Assembly (NCBI GenBank): GCA_000226015.1
Contig: JH153276.1
Coordinates: 108,578-133,807, forward strand
Origin: Mnemiopsis leidyi
Taxonomy: Eukaryota > Ctenophora > Tentaculata > Lobata > Bolinopsidae
Direction: 5' to 3'
DNA length: 25,230 nt
In this document: in pieces, positions 10,201 to 18,688 of the stretch
Numbering within the stretch: the stretch's first letter is position 1
How the letters are laid out: each line of letters starts with the position of its first letter
Position numbers and translations under genes: made by a program
Notes under the pieces: model-generated
What the model was told of the DNA's origin: nothing
Seen by the model: the letters and a program-made list of their open reading frames with translations, nothing else
Databases searched by the model: none

Positions 10201-11747
10201 GTCGACATCATGAGGTGAAAGAGGAAAAAGCTCCTTACTACTGTCAAGAGTGCAAGCTGCCATTCAGGGCCCTGCGATCTTATACCGTACACTGTAAGCA
10301 ACATCTCAAAGAGGGCTTCAAGTGTACGCTCTGCAACCAAAAGTTCCAGTTCAAAAACTACAACAACGTGAAAAGGCACCTCACTAACATCCACAAGATA
10401 GCTGGAGACAAGACGAAGAACTACATGGAAACGTTCCACAACTTTGATCAGAACGCTCAGCCTCTCCGTAATGTCGATCCAGACGATCTGGTGGAGGGAG
10501 CGGTTCTGGAGACTGCTGAGCCTGAACCTAACGCCAAGAAAGACATTGAACCTGTTGCGGAGGAGTTCAGCAAAGGAGAGATGTCTGGGTCGGCTGCTGC
10601 CAGTCCTAGATCCAACATTTCGAGAAGTCCTGGGTTTATAGAAGGTCTTCTTGTTGATGTTGGTCTCTCTCTTGAAATTTGTGAACGGAAACCCGAGTGG
10701 ATAAAAAGTGCCAAATGCAAGTTTTGTAAGATCGAGTTTGAGAATGTCCCAGAGATGCTTCTTCATGTGCACGAGGAGCACGACAAGAACTACCACAAAG
10801 AGTTCCTCTCCCAGTTCATCACACCTGACGACACCGTCGTGGATAGCTCATCAGATGATGACGACAGCGATGATTCTGATGATTCGGGTGAATCAGACTT
10901 CGGGATCCTGACAGGAGACCGAGACCACAGTTTGAGTGACATGGAGGGTGAGGAGGAGCCGCCGTCATCTGAGGAGGGTACTGAAGCCATCTACCCAGCC
11001 ATCAGGATCAAGCGACCTGGGGAAACTCTGACTAATGGAGTTTTAAAGAAGCAGAAAATAGGAGGATTTGGCTCTAAAGTTTCCTCTTCCAGCAGCACGA
11101 TAGGATTCTCTTCATCCAACACTTCTGAACCTAAAACTCCCGAAGCTACTACTCCAGAAATCCCAGATGAGATGTTTGGTGAAAGTGTCCATGGTCCCAA
11201 GAGGCAGTACGCCTGCATTCTCTGTAACACCGGCTTCACAGTGTACCTGGCTTGGTGGTACCACTCCAAGATAGAACACAGCTTCTCTAACGTCGGCTAC
11301 TACGGGGGTAGTGCAGATAGCAAGCTGCCCGGTACTAACTACGAGTCTAGCTCCAAGAAAAACGTCAAGGCAGAATGTCCAGAGTGCCATGCGATTTTCA
11401 ACCAGAGACTCCTCTTGGAAAACCACTTGAAGATTCACCGGAAGCCCAAGATTTTCCAGTGTGATTTCTGCTGCAAGAAGTTCAACTCGTGCAAGAACGC
11501 CTCCCGTCACCGACTGAAGTGTCACAGCGTGGTTGTTAACGGACGGAAGTGTTACCTCTGCAAGAGTTGTGAGAAACATTTCCCACGTGCAGATGATCTG
11601 ATCGAGCACGTGCAAGAACAGCACGATTCCGCTCCCCCCACGTTTTGTTGCGCCACCTGTGGGAAAGTCTATAACAAAGAATCGACTTTTGTCTCTCATA
11701 TCAGGGAATGTGAGCCAGAATCTGGGGGTGGAAAGGCTAAGGATTGA
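4257..11747 (+). CDS. Giant multi-C2H2 zinc-finger protein, about 2496 residues, one coding exon
   Basis: This is a probable nuclear nucleic-acid-binding or regulatory protein; I do not recognise an orthologue. Residues 1-440 are acidic, Ser/Glu-rich and finger-free. About 34 fingers follow, in clusters: four at residues 441-572, five or more from 682 to 870, three at 907-986, two at 1050-1097, four at 1158-1274 and three at about 1300-1392. A separate group of five from 1606 to about 1940 shares a KQL/KQM signature, four of them with HX5H spacing. Others lie at about 1996-2046, 2154 and 2321, with a final four at 2374-2485. At least two are C2HC (near 8374-8430 and the last). A polyacidic Asp/Ser tract lies near 10843-10905 and a short basic NTRKRPRP motif near 8764. 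Start: an acceptor ends at 4239, the ATG at 4257 has A at -3 and G at +4, and an in-frame stop lies in the preceding predicted exon. The open frame extends upstream to 4143, but its first codon there is TTG. DNA or RNA targets cannot be read from sequence. Confidence 0.93.
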   Translation: MEISGSSGLSLLMSAYTESAPSSPESYCQDTEKIAVEEEVESSSQDEEIAKKIEVVQEKEEVVREEEEERVSNSFEQEYTEDMFESYDGVMDTPPHSVKSTKHTPHRHSIYATKLAEPTLVAKPDEEVAVENGGDGDTVEVAGFSTVRSLSEQVNESLVEQIVEESSSETIREMFVEGDMRVIESINGRQEPLKGPSYENPESSSQDEEEVMSINKSSFSRNNSLGSIASSSRAEDLFNYTQEDSMSSLSQDSDAYGIQRHDSTLSISSTPVIKEEIIEYTDGAGQYFYVPPDESVDTFKPDGPTYLPEQEFTALSREFQKGVIWNKDDSNFSSILHNLGLVHKDAAGNIAKLPAIQRSKLAVLLKSWSDQRSFTDCLIEMTDCDHFYDPIGYDTVLVTDPCMSAKYDFLSDGMHQHEVERKQLDEFYNFTEEKSFFFQKCKVCSKLFSNTFGLRQHIAHMHPGINMDEVLKKDEGIFSCLKCKRTFNSQAQLKKHFQKTHIPRASNEMNFKCSHCGEYFKTRVLLHRHTSEKHRNRTKTEAAELHEPWSCEMCKSIFYKKSNFLKHMQKVHGKMKVSERLLNSAKLSAQLSAQLVSQKQREQSSPKPAKVKEEQKERRSSRSSKKLDYFEDAPSEKKTSSTSSRRSTPVPTEIPVQQKPEPEKPIEISPSKEAKNEINVTCLFCKLCFVSYTDLQLHCADVHREANKIILLKMFTIIGSQPHGVNFQCILCSKISPTPPIALGHLENAHLKEHVHGDISEKPEKQENVPVEKPSYISPKLTDFDGLSLMCRFCQKTFKNSKIKRKHEKSVHNDQSIVCFYCFIPILNRTELTKHIKTEHSGSKSLFKCRWCDAHFTSIPKRCSHMKEFHSSDVANITNRTSSPLKPETVTPEKSVAVKEENGANLCTKCNMSFPSVEEKSKHDRYTHNEVEINCLYCFASFKNKDSLIQHIAVYHLAYHKKPYKCKWCEITFETLYQRSLHMKHSHDVLSASSPLPLSPAPPQVTPDSSMDESFLNTSINKSLTFSDESLRQPASVFPKETSKLVRNCRFCDAEVTSMILKKHLIEHRQWDHFVCIFCDKTVPTIGGIKSHILRNHPFITTRKMDRSELGSDDIERVASIERLHNADSSSRRVNIVGMNEPPPPRISPEAEIIFPCQVCFFVYTITHHVEEHWRIHSDEPNEEWTCTLCDEQYGEYRSFKFHIEMHRNDAFTFAQSTVDIQNICGFCNITVETQQSLDGHILIHRSVEQFNCIFCKAKSGTFRDMKEHITQNHMNTHALPNDPSRHLNETPFNSSTFKCSICLKLCNNQFNLNSHTKAHILGGKPCTLCNFKFKDMATLKNHLLLVHGAPEEYISALESNSASRSDAVADYCELCDKSFSSQGKFQKHRKACRDRFKMKNSNSQDNALYSLLENSSSSDRSRQNSEIQATDAVKSVPPVVAITDDQLEEAFDNESENELADSLNMNHGSLDELENLPMEIPMKSTTDGALCPSLTISPHSYNTRKRPRPESYANIIPAKMLTMPYSEYSRQNCIVPVPSKKEVSPPRKISATAIPLAPQTDLAKSVSALSGTPSMVARSPTPSTDGSKSDDPQPVSSAGPETMYCDVCELNFASHKQLYWHKHTKRHLAMELLAKGPTAVSHGKHLCDQCDQGYNCKKQLHWHKKIAHDGRTNIAEIVLRQLPQPRVGTLRSPDALADILSDPVEENIPNLNNNNVSVTVQPTIEAKPVIKDQVNDPKDVSESTAVNPVLDSSYQDVDMVDLSEPEDLNKSIVSSVSEETENCPPLSLTSPDTPSSEETMLKKRTPGVPIAGPYICELCNLTYKSHKQLYNHKRTLSHIQLAKKYDPTYTEVYYSCDECHIDFQSYKQLWNHKKSLQHKEIAEKMMQNPPSNSDHSKTNRGGDRGETSPETKKNFVCLDCDCVFEDKKQMKWHKKTWSHKTITIVPPPNAKQEEEKPQPPREPRLPPKCSKGMICTTENPCRHHEVKEEKAPYYCQECKLPFRALRSYTVHCKQHLKEGFKCTLCNQKFQFKNYNNVKRHLTNIHKIAGDKTKNYMETFHNFDQNAQPLRNVDPDDLVEGAVLETAEPEPNAKKDIEPVAEEFSKGEMSGSAAASPRSNISRSPGFIEGLLVDVGLSLEICERKPEWIKSAKCKFCKIEFENVPEMLLHVHEEHDKNYHKEFLSQFITPDDTVVDSSSDDDDSDDSDDSGESDFGILTGDRDHSLSDMEGEEEPPSSEEGTEAIYPAIRIKRPGETLTNGVLKKQKIGGFGSKVSSSSSTIGFSSSNTSEPKTPEATTPEIPDEMFGESVHGPKRQYACILCNTGFTVYLAWWYHSKIEHSFSNVGYYGGSADSKLPGTNYESSSKKNVKAECPECHAIFNQRLLLENHLKIHRKPKIFQCDFCCKKFNSCKNASRHRLKCHSVVVNGRKCYLCKSCEKHFPRADDLIEHVQEQHDSAPPTFCCATCGKVYNKESTFVSHIRECEPESGGGKAKD

Positions 11748-12050
11748 CCCCGAGCGTTTTTATTGGTAATTTAATTTGTTTTTATCTAAATTTTGGATAT
11801 CTTTTAAAGAGATTTTTATAGGGACATTTGACGCAGTAAATGCGGTTGCTGAAATTATTTTGTACCAGATGTTTGATCTCAGATATATTTCATTCCTGTA
11901 TCAGTGAATCAAAGCAGTGATGATTTCGAAAAGAAAGTTCGTGCAGTTTTAAGACCAGCTCTGAATCTAATGAGCTTAAACTAAGAGTATTTACAGTTTA
12001 TTTTGCGTGTTCAGATAAGATAATATTAATAAAAGAGCCAGCATGATCCT
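11748..12050 (+). terminator. 3' UTR and polyadenylation signal of the zinc-finger gene
   Basis: The TGA at 11745-11747 is followed by about 280 nt of AT-rich, non-coding sequence. A canonical AATAAA lies at 12028-12033, so cleavage is expected around 12045-12060. No other AATAAA occurs between the stop codon and this point. Confidence 0.7.
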
Positions 12051-12148
12051 TGCCCACTTTTGCCGGTACTGTCGAGATGTATCTACAAATTTTTACGTGA
12101 ACGTAACTGCAGTGAGATCTCTGATATATTTATCTTCAAGACCGTGCT

Positions 12149-12393
12149 GTCCCAACGTATCTAGTTGTGTCCCCCACGTATTTGGTTGTGTCCCCCACGT
12201 ATTTGGTTGTGTCCCCACATATTTGGTTGTGTCCCCACATATTTGGTTGTGTTCCCACATATTTGGTTGTGTCCCAAGTATTTGGTTGTGTCCGTGTCCC
12301 CATGTATTTGGTTGTGTCCCCATGTATTTGGTTGTGTCCCCACGTATTTGGCCTTGTCCCCACATATTTGGTTGTGTCCCCACGTATTTGGCT
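12149..12393. repeat. 20-bp minisatellite, about twelve copies
   Basis: The unit ACRTATTTGGTTGTGTCCCC repeats about twelve times, with variants ACGTATTTGG, ACATATTTGG, ATGTATTTGG and AAGTATTTGG, one GTCCGTGTCCCC expansion and degenerate units at both ends. One strand is C-rich (CCCC once per unit), the other G-rich. Because 20 is not a multiple of three and the unit lacks stops in most frames, long open frames appear on both strands; I judge them non-coding. Confidence 0.95.
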
Positions 12394-14091
12394 GATGGCT
12401 GTGATACCCAGAATACACAACACCGTACAAACTCAACGTTGTCGGCACTTATCCGAATTGGATTGTTTTAAACGTGGGGCTCTAGTTAGAGCAATACATT
12501 CTCCGCAGATGTTGGGACAGCATTGTTTTTCATCAAGCCTCGGTTTTGATTAATTCATGTACTTTTGAGATATCTTATTTTCTGTGGATTGTTTAATTGC
12601 TGAGTAACAATTGATGATGATTAATGTCTTTATTTTACGTGAAACTCTAAATTTTGTCTAGATTAAGCTAAGCTTATTAAATATTTATTGGCTGACGGCG
12701 TCTGTATTTATGTATGTCATCGTCAGTATTCCATCAGGATGCTTCAACCATTAAAAACTAGTAAAAACATTAATTGCAACTTATAATTATGTTTCTTTGC
12801 ACCTGAATTTTTTAAATTTACAATCGGTTGGTTCATACAGTTTCGGGAAAATATCAATACTAGATATAACATTGCAATTACAGTTTTAGTGATATTAATA
12901 AATTCATGGATTAAATCAATTTTCATAGAAAATGGAGATAGAGGATTTTACCAAGATGAAACGAAATGCTTTGATGGAGAATAGTATATCTGAAACTGAA
13001 CACCAGAACTACTTCACAATGTTTATAGTATACAGAGTTTCTCATTTGGAACTGAAAGTGTGACTTTTCTTGCTTTGTCAAAATTCGAAAATTTACATCA
13101 ACATACATTCCGAAAATTACATACATTTTGATCCGCATGTCGTTCATTTTGAAATTTAATATTAAACATATGTTTTCCTTTTAAGTTCTAATGTAGAATT
13201 AGCATTTAGATAGCGAAGCATGACAATTAGACTCGCGTGGAGTCCTTCCCAGACTGTCAGCTTGGTGGTGGTCACTCGTCAGAAAGAGTGGTCGATTCTC
13301 AACTGCTTTTCAGCTAAGTGACGTAAGTTGCTTGTTAAGATCGGTTAAGTTTCTTTTAAAGAGTCTTTATAATCTTAGTCTTCCACAAGTCTGCAAGCAT
13401 ACAATATACATCATACTGGGAACATGATCCTCTCTTATAGGTAAAATTGGTATAGAAAGTTCCTTGCTGGAAAGTTAGATATTGGTATACTAGTACTTGA
13501 TATTTTATAACACTGGAAGCCCTTTTCAAAGTAAAATGTTACCGTTATCTTTAAATCCCCGTATAATCAACCTGCTAGTTTTTACTCAAATAATTCAATC
13601 ACTGTGAAATGCTTGTTCATTGTTCCTACAATTCAGGATACAGATCTTGTACTTACAACTTAACATGAACCAAACCCATGTCGAATCACGGATACAACAA
13701 GTACTTTAGCCGTGTTGGTTCGACAGAGCACTGACAAAATAAGATTTAGAATGAAAATAGTGTCTCTACTGCAGAGTTTCTAATAGAACTGGACCAATAC
13801 TTTTAATTCCTTCAAATAAATAGATATCGATGCAAATACCAGATTCAGTTCTCGTAGCACGAACTGTCATTCAGCAGCGTTATAATGATGATCTCTTGCT
13901 TTCGGGAAAATCAAATAATCAAATAAGAAGTCTCTACTCTGTCACTTAGGCTTTCCTCTCTATGTAGCTGCTACTCAAATTCATCAGTTCTCTTTCATTA
14001 TCGATCGTTTAACGTTTAACGAAACGATCCGAAAGTCATACCACTCATGTAGAGTGTAGACTTTCTCCCTTGAGGATAAAACTCAGGGGTC
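12394..14091. other. AT-rich intergenic region
   Basis: I see no gene here. Open frames are short and AT-driven. The stretch from 13800 to 14091 probably includes the 3' UTR of the minus-strand exon ending at 14092; on the minus strand a variant signal ATTAAA lies at 13807-13802. No repeats of note are present. Confidence 0.5.
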
Positions 14092-14850
14092 TCAAGCCAG
14101 GTTGACACCGAACCTAGTGGAGAGAGCAGACCCGGCCCTATCCCAATTTCCTAACACCTCTGGTCCCACCGTCCGGATCCTCCTGGTCAACAACCCCCTC
14201 CTCTCTCCCGCAGTTCTCCGTCTCAGCGTCTCCAATCCTGGCTCCTTCCTGCCCAGCAACTCTCGAACCCTCGCCACATGCTCCTGCACCTTCCTAAAAT
14301 CCGGGAAGGACTTCAAGCGGTCTAAATCAGCGGGCATCCTCACAGAGCTGGTCGTTATATCGGGGAGGGGCGGCTGGGTGTTCGGTCTGTGTGGCACTGA
14401 CTCCAGGGTTAGAAACTCGTTGTAGGAGGTGGGGGTTTCTCTTGATCGGAGTTTCAGGGGAGGTGGGTGTCTTCTTAGTTGAGTCAGTGAAACTTGGTAG
14501 TGTTGATCCTTCTCGAAGTTTCTGAACTTTTTCTGCAGCTCTATCTCTTCAGCTCGAGGCATTCTGTTTCCAAAAGGCGATGAGGCAAGTGATCGAGGAA
14601 GGCGGCTCCTTCCCCTAGTGATGGCGTTTGAGTCCAAAAATCGGGTGCTCTTGTGGAAGTTTGGACTTTTTTTCAGAATGTCCCGTTCTATAAAACTGAC
14701 ATCGATACCGTCGAAAATATGATTCTTGTAAATTGTCGGTAGGTTTGATTTGCAGCATATGTTTTTCAACTTTTCGGCATTTCCGTCGAGGATGTCATTA
14801 TGGAGTTGAGTCCCACTGATCATAGCTTCCGTCATCGCGCGATCTAGTTC
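14092..14850 (-). CDS. Unrecognised basic, proline-rich protein; terminal coding exon
   Basis: The frame reads from the first ATG at 14835 to TGA at 14092 (247 residues). It is clearly more GC-rich than its surroundings and closed by a good stop. It stays open five more codons upstream (Glu-Leu-Asp-Arg-Ala) to a plausible acceptor, TTGTTCTCAG, ending at 14851. The ATG may therefore be internal and the segment the last exon of a longer gene. The N-terminal 50 residues could form a helix (LHNDILDGNAEKLKNICC). The middle contains EEIELQKKFRNFEKD, then a Pro/Arg-rich stretch, and the C-terminus is strongly basic with several Arg pairs (LRRRTAGERRGLLTRRIR). There is no signal peptide, membrane segment or family motif that I recognise. 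Upstream exons were not found. I infer a real coding exon of unknown function. Confidence 0.65.
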   Translation of the reverse strand, partial: ELDRAMTEAMISGTQLHNDILDGNAEKLKNICCKSNLPTIYKNHIFDGIDVSFIERDILKKSPNFHKSTRFLDSNAITRGRSRLPRSLASSPFGNRMPRAEEIELQKKFRNFEKDQHYQVSLTQLRRHPPPLKLRSRETPTSYNEFLTLESVPHRPNTQPPLPDITTSSVRMPADLDRLKSFPDFRKVQEHVARVRELLGRKEPGLETLRRRTAGERRGLLTRRIRTVGPEVLGNWDRAGSALSTRFGVNLA

Positions 14851-17678
14851 CTGAGAACAATGGTTTTCCTTAATCCTTAGAATTAGATGTCGAAATAATG
14901 ATTTAAAATTCGAACTACTGATTAATCACATTCGACTAAAAACTGACGACCTGACCTCTCCTAAATCTAGATGCTCTGGAAAGCCTAAGTTGAGAAGTCT
15001 ATATCCAATCTATAGGTTTTACTTTAAGCATAAGTTAAATTCATTTATCGAATTGTTGAAATTTATCGAATTGTCGATACTGGAAACCTAGGCCTGTTAA
15101 AACTATGAATAGTTATAGATTATGCATTTTCGGACACAGTGACTCTGATTATCGTAAAACATTTACAATCCATGAATCTCTATTATGATCAAGTTAAAAC
15201 TATATGGATGGCTGCTGCCGATAAAAATTGCATCATTATATTTATCAAGTAAATTTGTTGTGATGTAAAATGTTTAGTTAAAACTTTAACCCCCCTAGCC
15301 CTCAAGTTTTTAGCGTCAACTTTACCAGAGTGGTGGCGATTTCCAAACTTGGGAGAAAAACCCGCGCTGTCTTTCTTGCCGGTGTTTTAGGTTTTAGGTT
15401 AGACCCGAGGTTCGGTTCGGCGTTTTCGTGTATGACTTCCATGTTCATACCGTGTTTTTAAAGAGTAAAATTCGCAAACGTAAAATAGTTAGAAAAGATG
15501 TTCAACTTCAAGTGCAAGCGATGAATGCGAATTTCCATTGACCATGTTTATTGTTATTAAAACCAGATGATATTATGCATCGGCGAACGAAACTTCGTTT
15601 TATCCGACGAGCGTTGAGCAGAAATTAAAATATCCATTCTATCTCCACAACAGCTTTTAACGGAAACTACCAATGAAATGTTCTGGTAAATATGCCGTTT
15701 TTAGCTTTATGTTTGATCTTCTAGATCTAATTCTTCGTTATGTGGCATGCACGTGTTTCAGTTTAGCTCTGTCCATGGTTTTTGTTTTGAAAACTCGTGG
15801 AAACTGATCAGTTCGACTTGATCTTGTCTCTTTTCTGAAGATAATCGAGATGGGAAATGAGATTGAGCTACTGAAAAGGTTATGATAAGACCGTGAAATT
15901 GTTATTAAACTCAAGTCTTACATTTATGAGCGAATATCTTCCTGCAGTAATGAGAAAGCGCCCATTTAAAGTTCACGAATGAAACAACATAAATGCTGCA
16001 GTCTTAAAAAGCTTAACGTTTATTAAGCCGACAGAATGCAACTATTCGAACTGTGCTCTTTGTCTTACTCTTAGAACGCCATTTTTCTCATCCTTAACTC
16101 TCCGTTAAAGCCAGCACACAGTCAGCATGGTCAGTTCTCATCAAATTGAAATATATCATGACATGAAGAATAGTTATTTCAATAATATAGTTATTTCAAT
16201 AATATACTAATAATAATATACTAATAATAATATACTATACATTCTTCTAGCGTAAATTAATGTGTCCCACTTTCTTGCTGCGGTATATTTGGCTTAATTT
16301 GATGCAATTATCATGACGAGAGAACTGAGTAGTTGATTGGCACTAACTCTAAGTAATTACTAATTGACTGACACTTATAAATGTTCTATAAGCATTGGGA
16401 TGACATCATTATACAATAAAATCGAATTCCTGGCGTCCAAGATTTTGGGATAGTAGTTGGGACTTGGGATGTTACTGATATTTTTTCAATCTCTAGAAGT
16501 TTGGTAGCTGAAGCTGCCGTCAAACATTTTCAAACATTAAAATTTATTTGTGGACCCATTAATCTTTTACATGCAATCCCACAAGGTGGATGGGTAGGTG
16601 ATGATTTAAGATGATAAATGATGTAAGTAGATGGTTGGTATGGAAAGTTGATATAAAGATAGAAACCATTTCATTTACCTGGCATCATGAATCCTTCTGA
16701 TCGTCAGGTGCAAACATACCACTGGTAAAGTTAACGCTAATAGATTTGATTTACTTTTCACAAGAAAACGTTGTTGTTTGGTGGAGGGTCGCGAATATTT
16801 CTATATAAGTGTCACTTGACAGCGTTATCTCGATGTCAATTGGTCGTATAAACCATCGCTTTGGCCATCACTTTTCAAGATGTAAAATTGAAAAATCTTC
16901 AACCCAATAAAATACCACTGCTCATTAAATTCCCAATTAACTATCCTCTCCGGTTAACTTTGGTATGCAGAGGCACTTTTAAAACTATTTTTATATGTTC
17001 CTTCCATGTACAATTGTCACCGCGATTTGGATTCTCTCCTTACAGATAGAGCCAGAATTTAACAAGTTTGTTCCAGAACATGTCCGATTTTTTTTTCAAT
17101 TTTCCCGCATGTATTTCAAAGAAAGATACTCAGAATCACCTATGCTCATTCATATCACACGTAACGTCTATTGAAGCAAAAACCCACAAACTACCAAAAA
17201 TAGCAACACAAAACGAGAAATGCAGTGCTCCGTCTGGTGGCACTTACAAAACGTATGTATAACTATACGACTTAAATGTTGAATAAAAACCACAGCAGAA
17301 CAAGTCGAGTTACGGTCGCTACAAATGCGTTTATCGGCCCCTCAAATTCAATCACGACAATCCCCGCCATGCGATTTAACTTACAGGTGTCCTTGCTAAA
17401 AAGCGTGCGGGAGTGTTTAATATTAGTTCTTTATACTTGTGGTTTTTCATATTTCGTTCTTGGTTTAAAATATGCTTTCATTCTTTTTCTTTCTCGATTG
17501 TAGTTATTCGCAAGATACGTAAATCGTCGCATGATCACAAAACTTGTTTTATACCTTAACTTATTAACTTCAAAGAAGCTGTCTCATCGAAATTTCGTGT
17601 TGATCGTCTAGATAGAAAATTTAGAACAAATCAAAACAACTAGTCTCTGAATAACAACCTTAAACTGAAAAGTGAATA
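14851..17678. other. AT-rich region without a recognised gene
   Basis: This may be intergenic or may hold unrecognised upstream exons and introns of the minus-strand gene ending at 14092. On the minus strand a donor-like CCAG|GTAAAT occurs near 16671-16677, just after two ATG codons, but its phase does not match the exon at 14850. Minor repeats are an 18-bp direct repeat of ATTTATCGAATTGT near 15040-15075 and the AT-rich block at 16170-16245. The open frames at 16861-17503 show no domain and are AT-driven. Confidence 0.5.
16170..16245. repeat. AT-rich short tandem repeats
   Basis: Two copies of ATAGTTATTTCAATAAT are followed directly by about two and a half copies of a TAATAATAATATAC unit. 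This is simple low-complexity DNA with no sign of coding. Confidence 0.8.
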
Positions 17679-17684
17679 TTTATT
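17679..17684 (-). terminator. Possible polyadenylation signal of the homeobox gene
   Basis: TTTATT on the plus strand reads AATAAA on the minus strand, about 340 nt downstream of the homeobox stop codon at 18026. It is in a reasonable position for a 3' UTR end, but such hexamers are common in AT-rich DNA. Confidence 0.45.
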
Positions 17685-18025
17685 ATGTTCTTCACTATAT
17701 AAGTTCAAAAAGAAACAAACGCATGCACATTAAAACAACATCAATAACAATCGCTGAAGTAAAACCAATAAAAGGTACAGACGAACCGAACAGTATCGGC
17801 CGCTGATCTCAAAGTCAAATTCTGTACCCTGATGAAATATTGTAGCAGAATTTAGCATTTAGGTCACGTTTCACTTCTAAAGGAGCGTAACTGTATAATC
17901 TAATTGAAACCCTTTCCTTAGCCCTGAGATCGCGTTTCACAGGAATCTGAATCATACAACCATGACTGAGAGCTGCCAGTCTACCCCAGTCTCGATGCAC
18001 TCTGACACCGATAAATACTGATCTC

Positions 18026-18688
18026 TCAACGCACACCGGATGAAAAAATGTGAACATTATTGCTTCCCTGACCCAGACTATTCTGACTGACGGTTAGAGA
18101 GTTCGACCCGCTCGTGGCTCGTCTTTCTTTTCGCCTTCTCGACTGAAACCACCCAATGACATCGTTCTTGTACAATCCCAGCTTTTGCGCCAAGGCAATG
18201 CGGTCGACAATCCTTGCGCTGCCGTACTTCTGAAAGAACTCCTCCAGTACTGCCGACTGGGAGTAGGTGAACCGTTTAGTTGCCCGGGGTTTGATCACGT
18301 TTGTTTGACGTGGTGGTTCTGCTGGGAGTATCCTGCGAGGTTCTGTAGGAGAGGCTGGTTTGATGGTGGGAAGCTGGGACAGCAGTGGTAGTGTCTCGAG
18401 TGTCTGGTAACTGTAGGAGGGTGTGTGCTGCACGTGCACGTTCGGGGCAAACGTGCTGCTCTGATAGGAGAACATTGAAGAAAGTTGGGAGCTGATGTGG
18501 GAGTTGATTATTTCGGAACTGTTCGGCTGGGGAGGCTCTTTTTTGTCCTTGGATGGGAGGAACTCTGCGAGCTTTTTAAGGACGTACTGATGCCGGAGAG
18601 TTTGTTCTTGCTTTTTGATCTCCTCCTCCGTGAAACGCTCCAGGATGAAGGGGTCCAGTAACGGCGGATCTGCTGGTTCGAAGTTCAT
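18026..18688 (-). CDS. Homeodomain protein, 220 residues, with Ser at position 51
   Basis: This is a probable DNA-binding transcription factor. The frame runs from ATG at 18688 to TGA at 18026. A homeodomain occupies residues 133-192: F8, L16, F20, A35, L40, V45, W48 and F49 are all in place, and the recognition helix reads NDVIGWFQSRRRKERR. The usually invariant Asn51 is Ser, encoded by TCG at 18142-18140; Gln50 and Arg53 are kept. There is no three-residue loop extension, so it is not a TALE homeodomain. It resembles ANTP/PRD-type domains only loosely and I cannot place it in a class. Residues 10-45 are Leu/Glu/Lys-rich and probably helical; residues 50-130 are Pro/Ser-rich. The basic run RRRKERR could serve as a nuclear signal. 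One base before the ATG is a strong acceptor (CCTTCTTCCCAG, ending 18690), so an upstream, probably untranslated, exon is likely and the promoter may lie kilobases away. No intron interrupts the homeobox. Confidence 0.9.
   Translation of the reverse strand: MNFEPADPPLLDPFILERFTEEEIKKQEQTLRHQYVLKKLAEFLPSKDKKEPPQPNSSEIINSHISSQLSSMFSYQSSTFAPNVHVQHTPSYSYQTLETLPLLSQLPTIKPASPTEPRRILPAEPPRQTNVIKPRATKRFTYSQSAVLEEFFQKYGSARIVDRIALAQKLGLYKNDVIGWFQSRRRKERRATSGSNSLTVSQNSLGQGSNNVHIFSSGVR

Noticed and set aside
9645..10796. 383-codon open frame on the minus strand
   Set aside because: It is wholly antisense to the finger-coding exon. Its open state follows from the sense codon use, it has no domain, and the sense strand has clear zinc fingers throughout.
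11112..11699. 195-codon open frame on the minus strand
   Set aside because: Antisense shadow of the last zinc fingers; no recognisable domain.
12043..12553. Several long overlapping frames of repeated CVPTYLVV- or TQPNTWG-like peptides
   Set aside because: They are translations of the 20-bp minisatellite in different frames on both strands. The unit has few stops and its length is not a multiple of three.
14102..14425. 107-codon plus-strand frame
   Set aside because: Lies antisense within the GC-rich minus-strand exon; no domain and no splice or promoter support.
16670..16700. Minus-strand ATG-ATG followed by donor GTAAAT as first exon of the gene at 14092
   Set aside because: The leftover base phase does not match the phase-0 exon at 14850; direct joining would meet a stop or a wrong frame.
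17815..18057. 80-codon minus-strand frame overlapping the end of the homeobox gene
   Set aside because: It overlaps the homeobox stop in another frame and continues into its probable 3' UTR; no domain.
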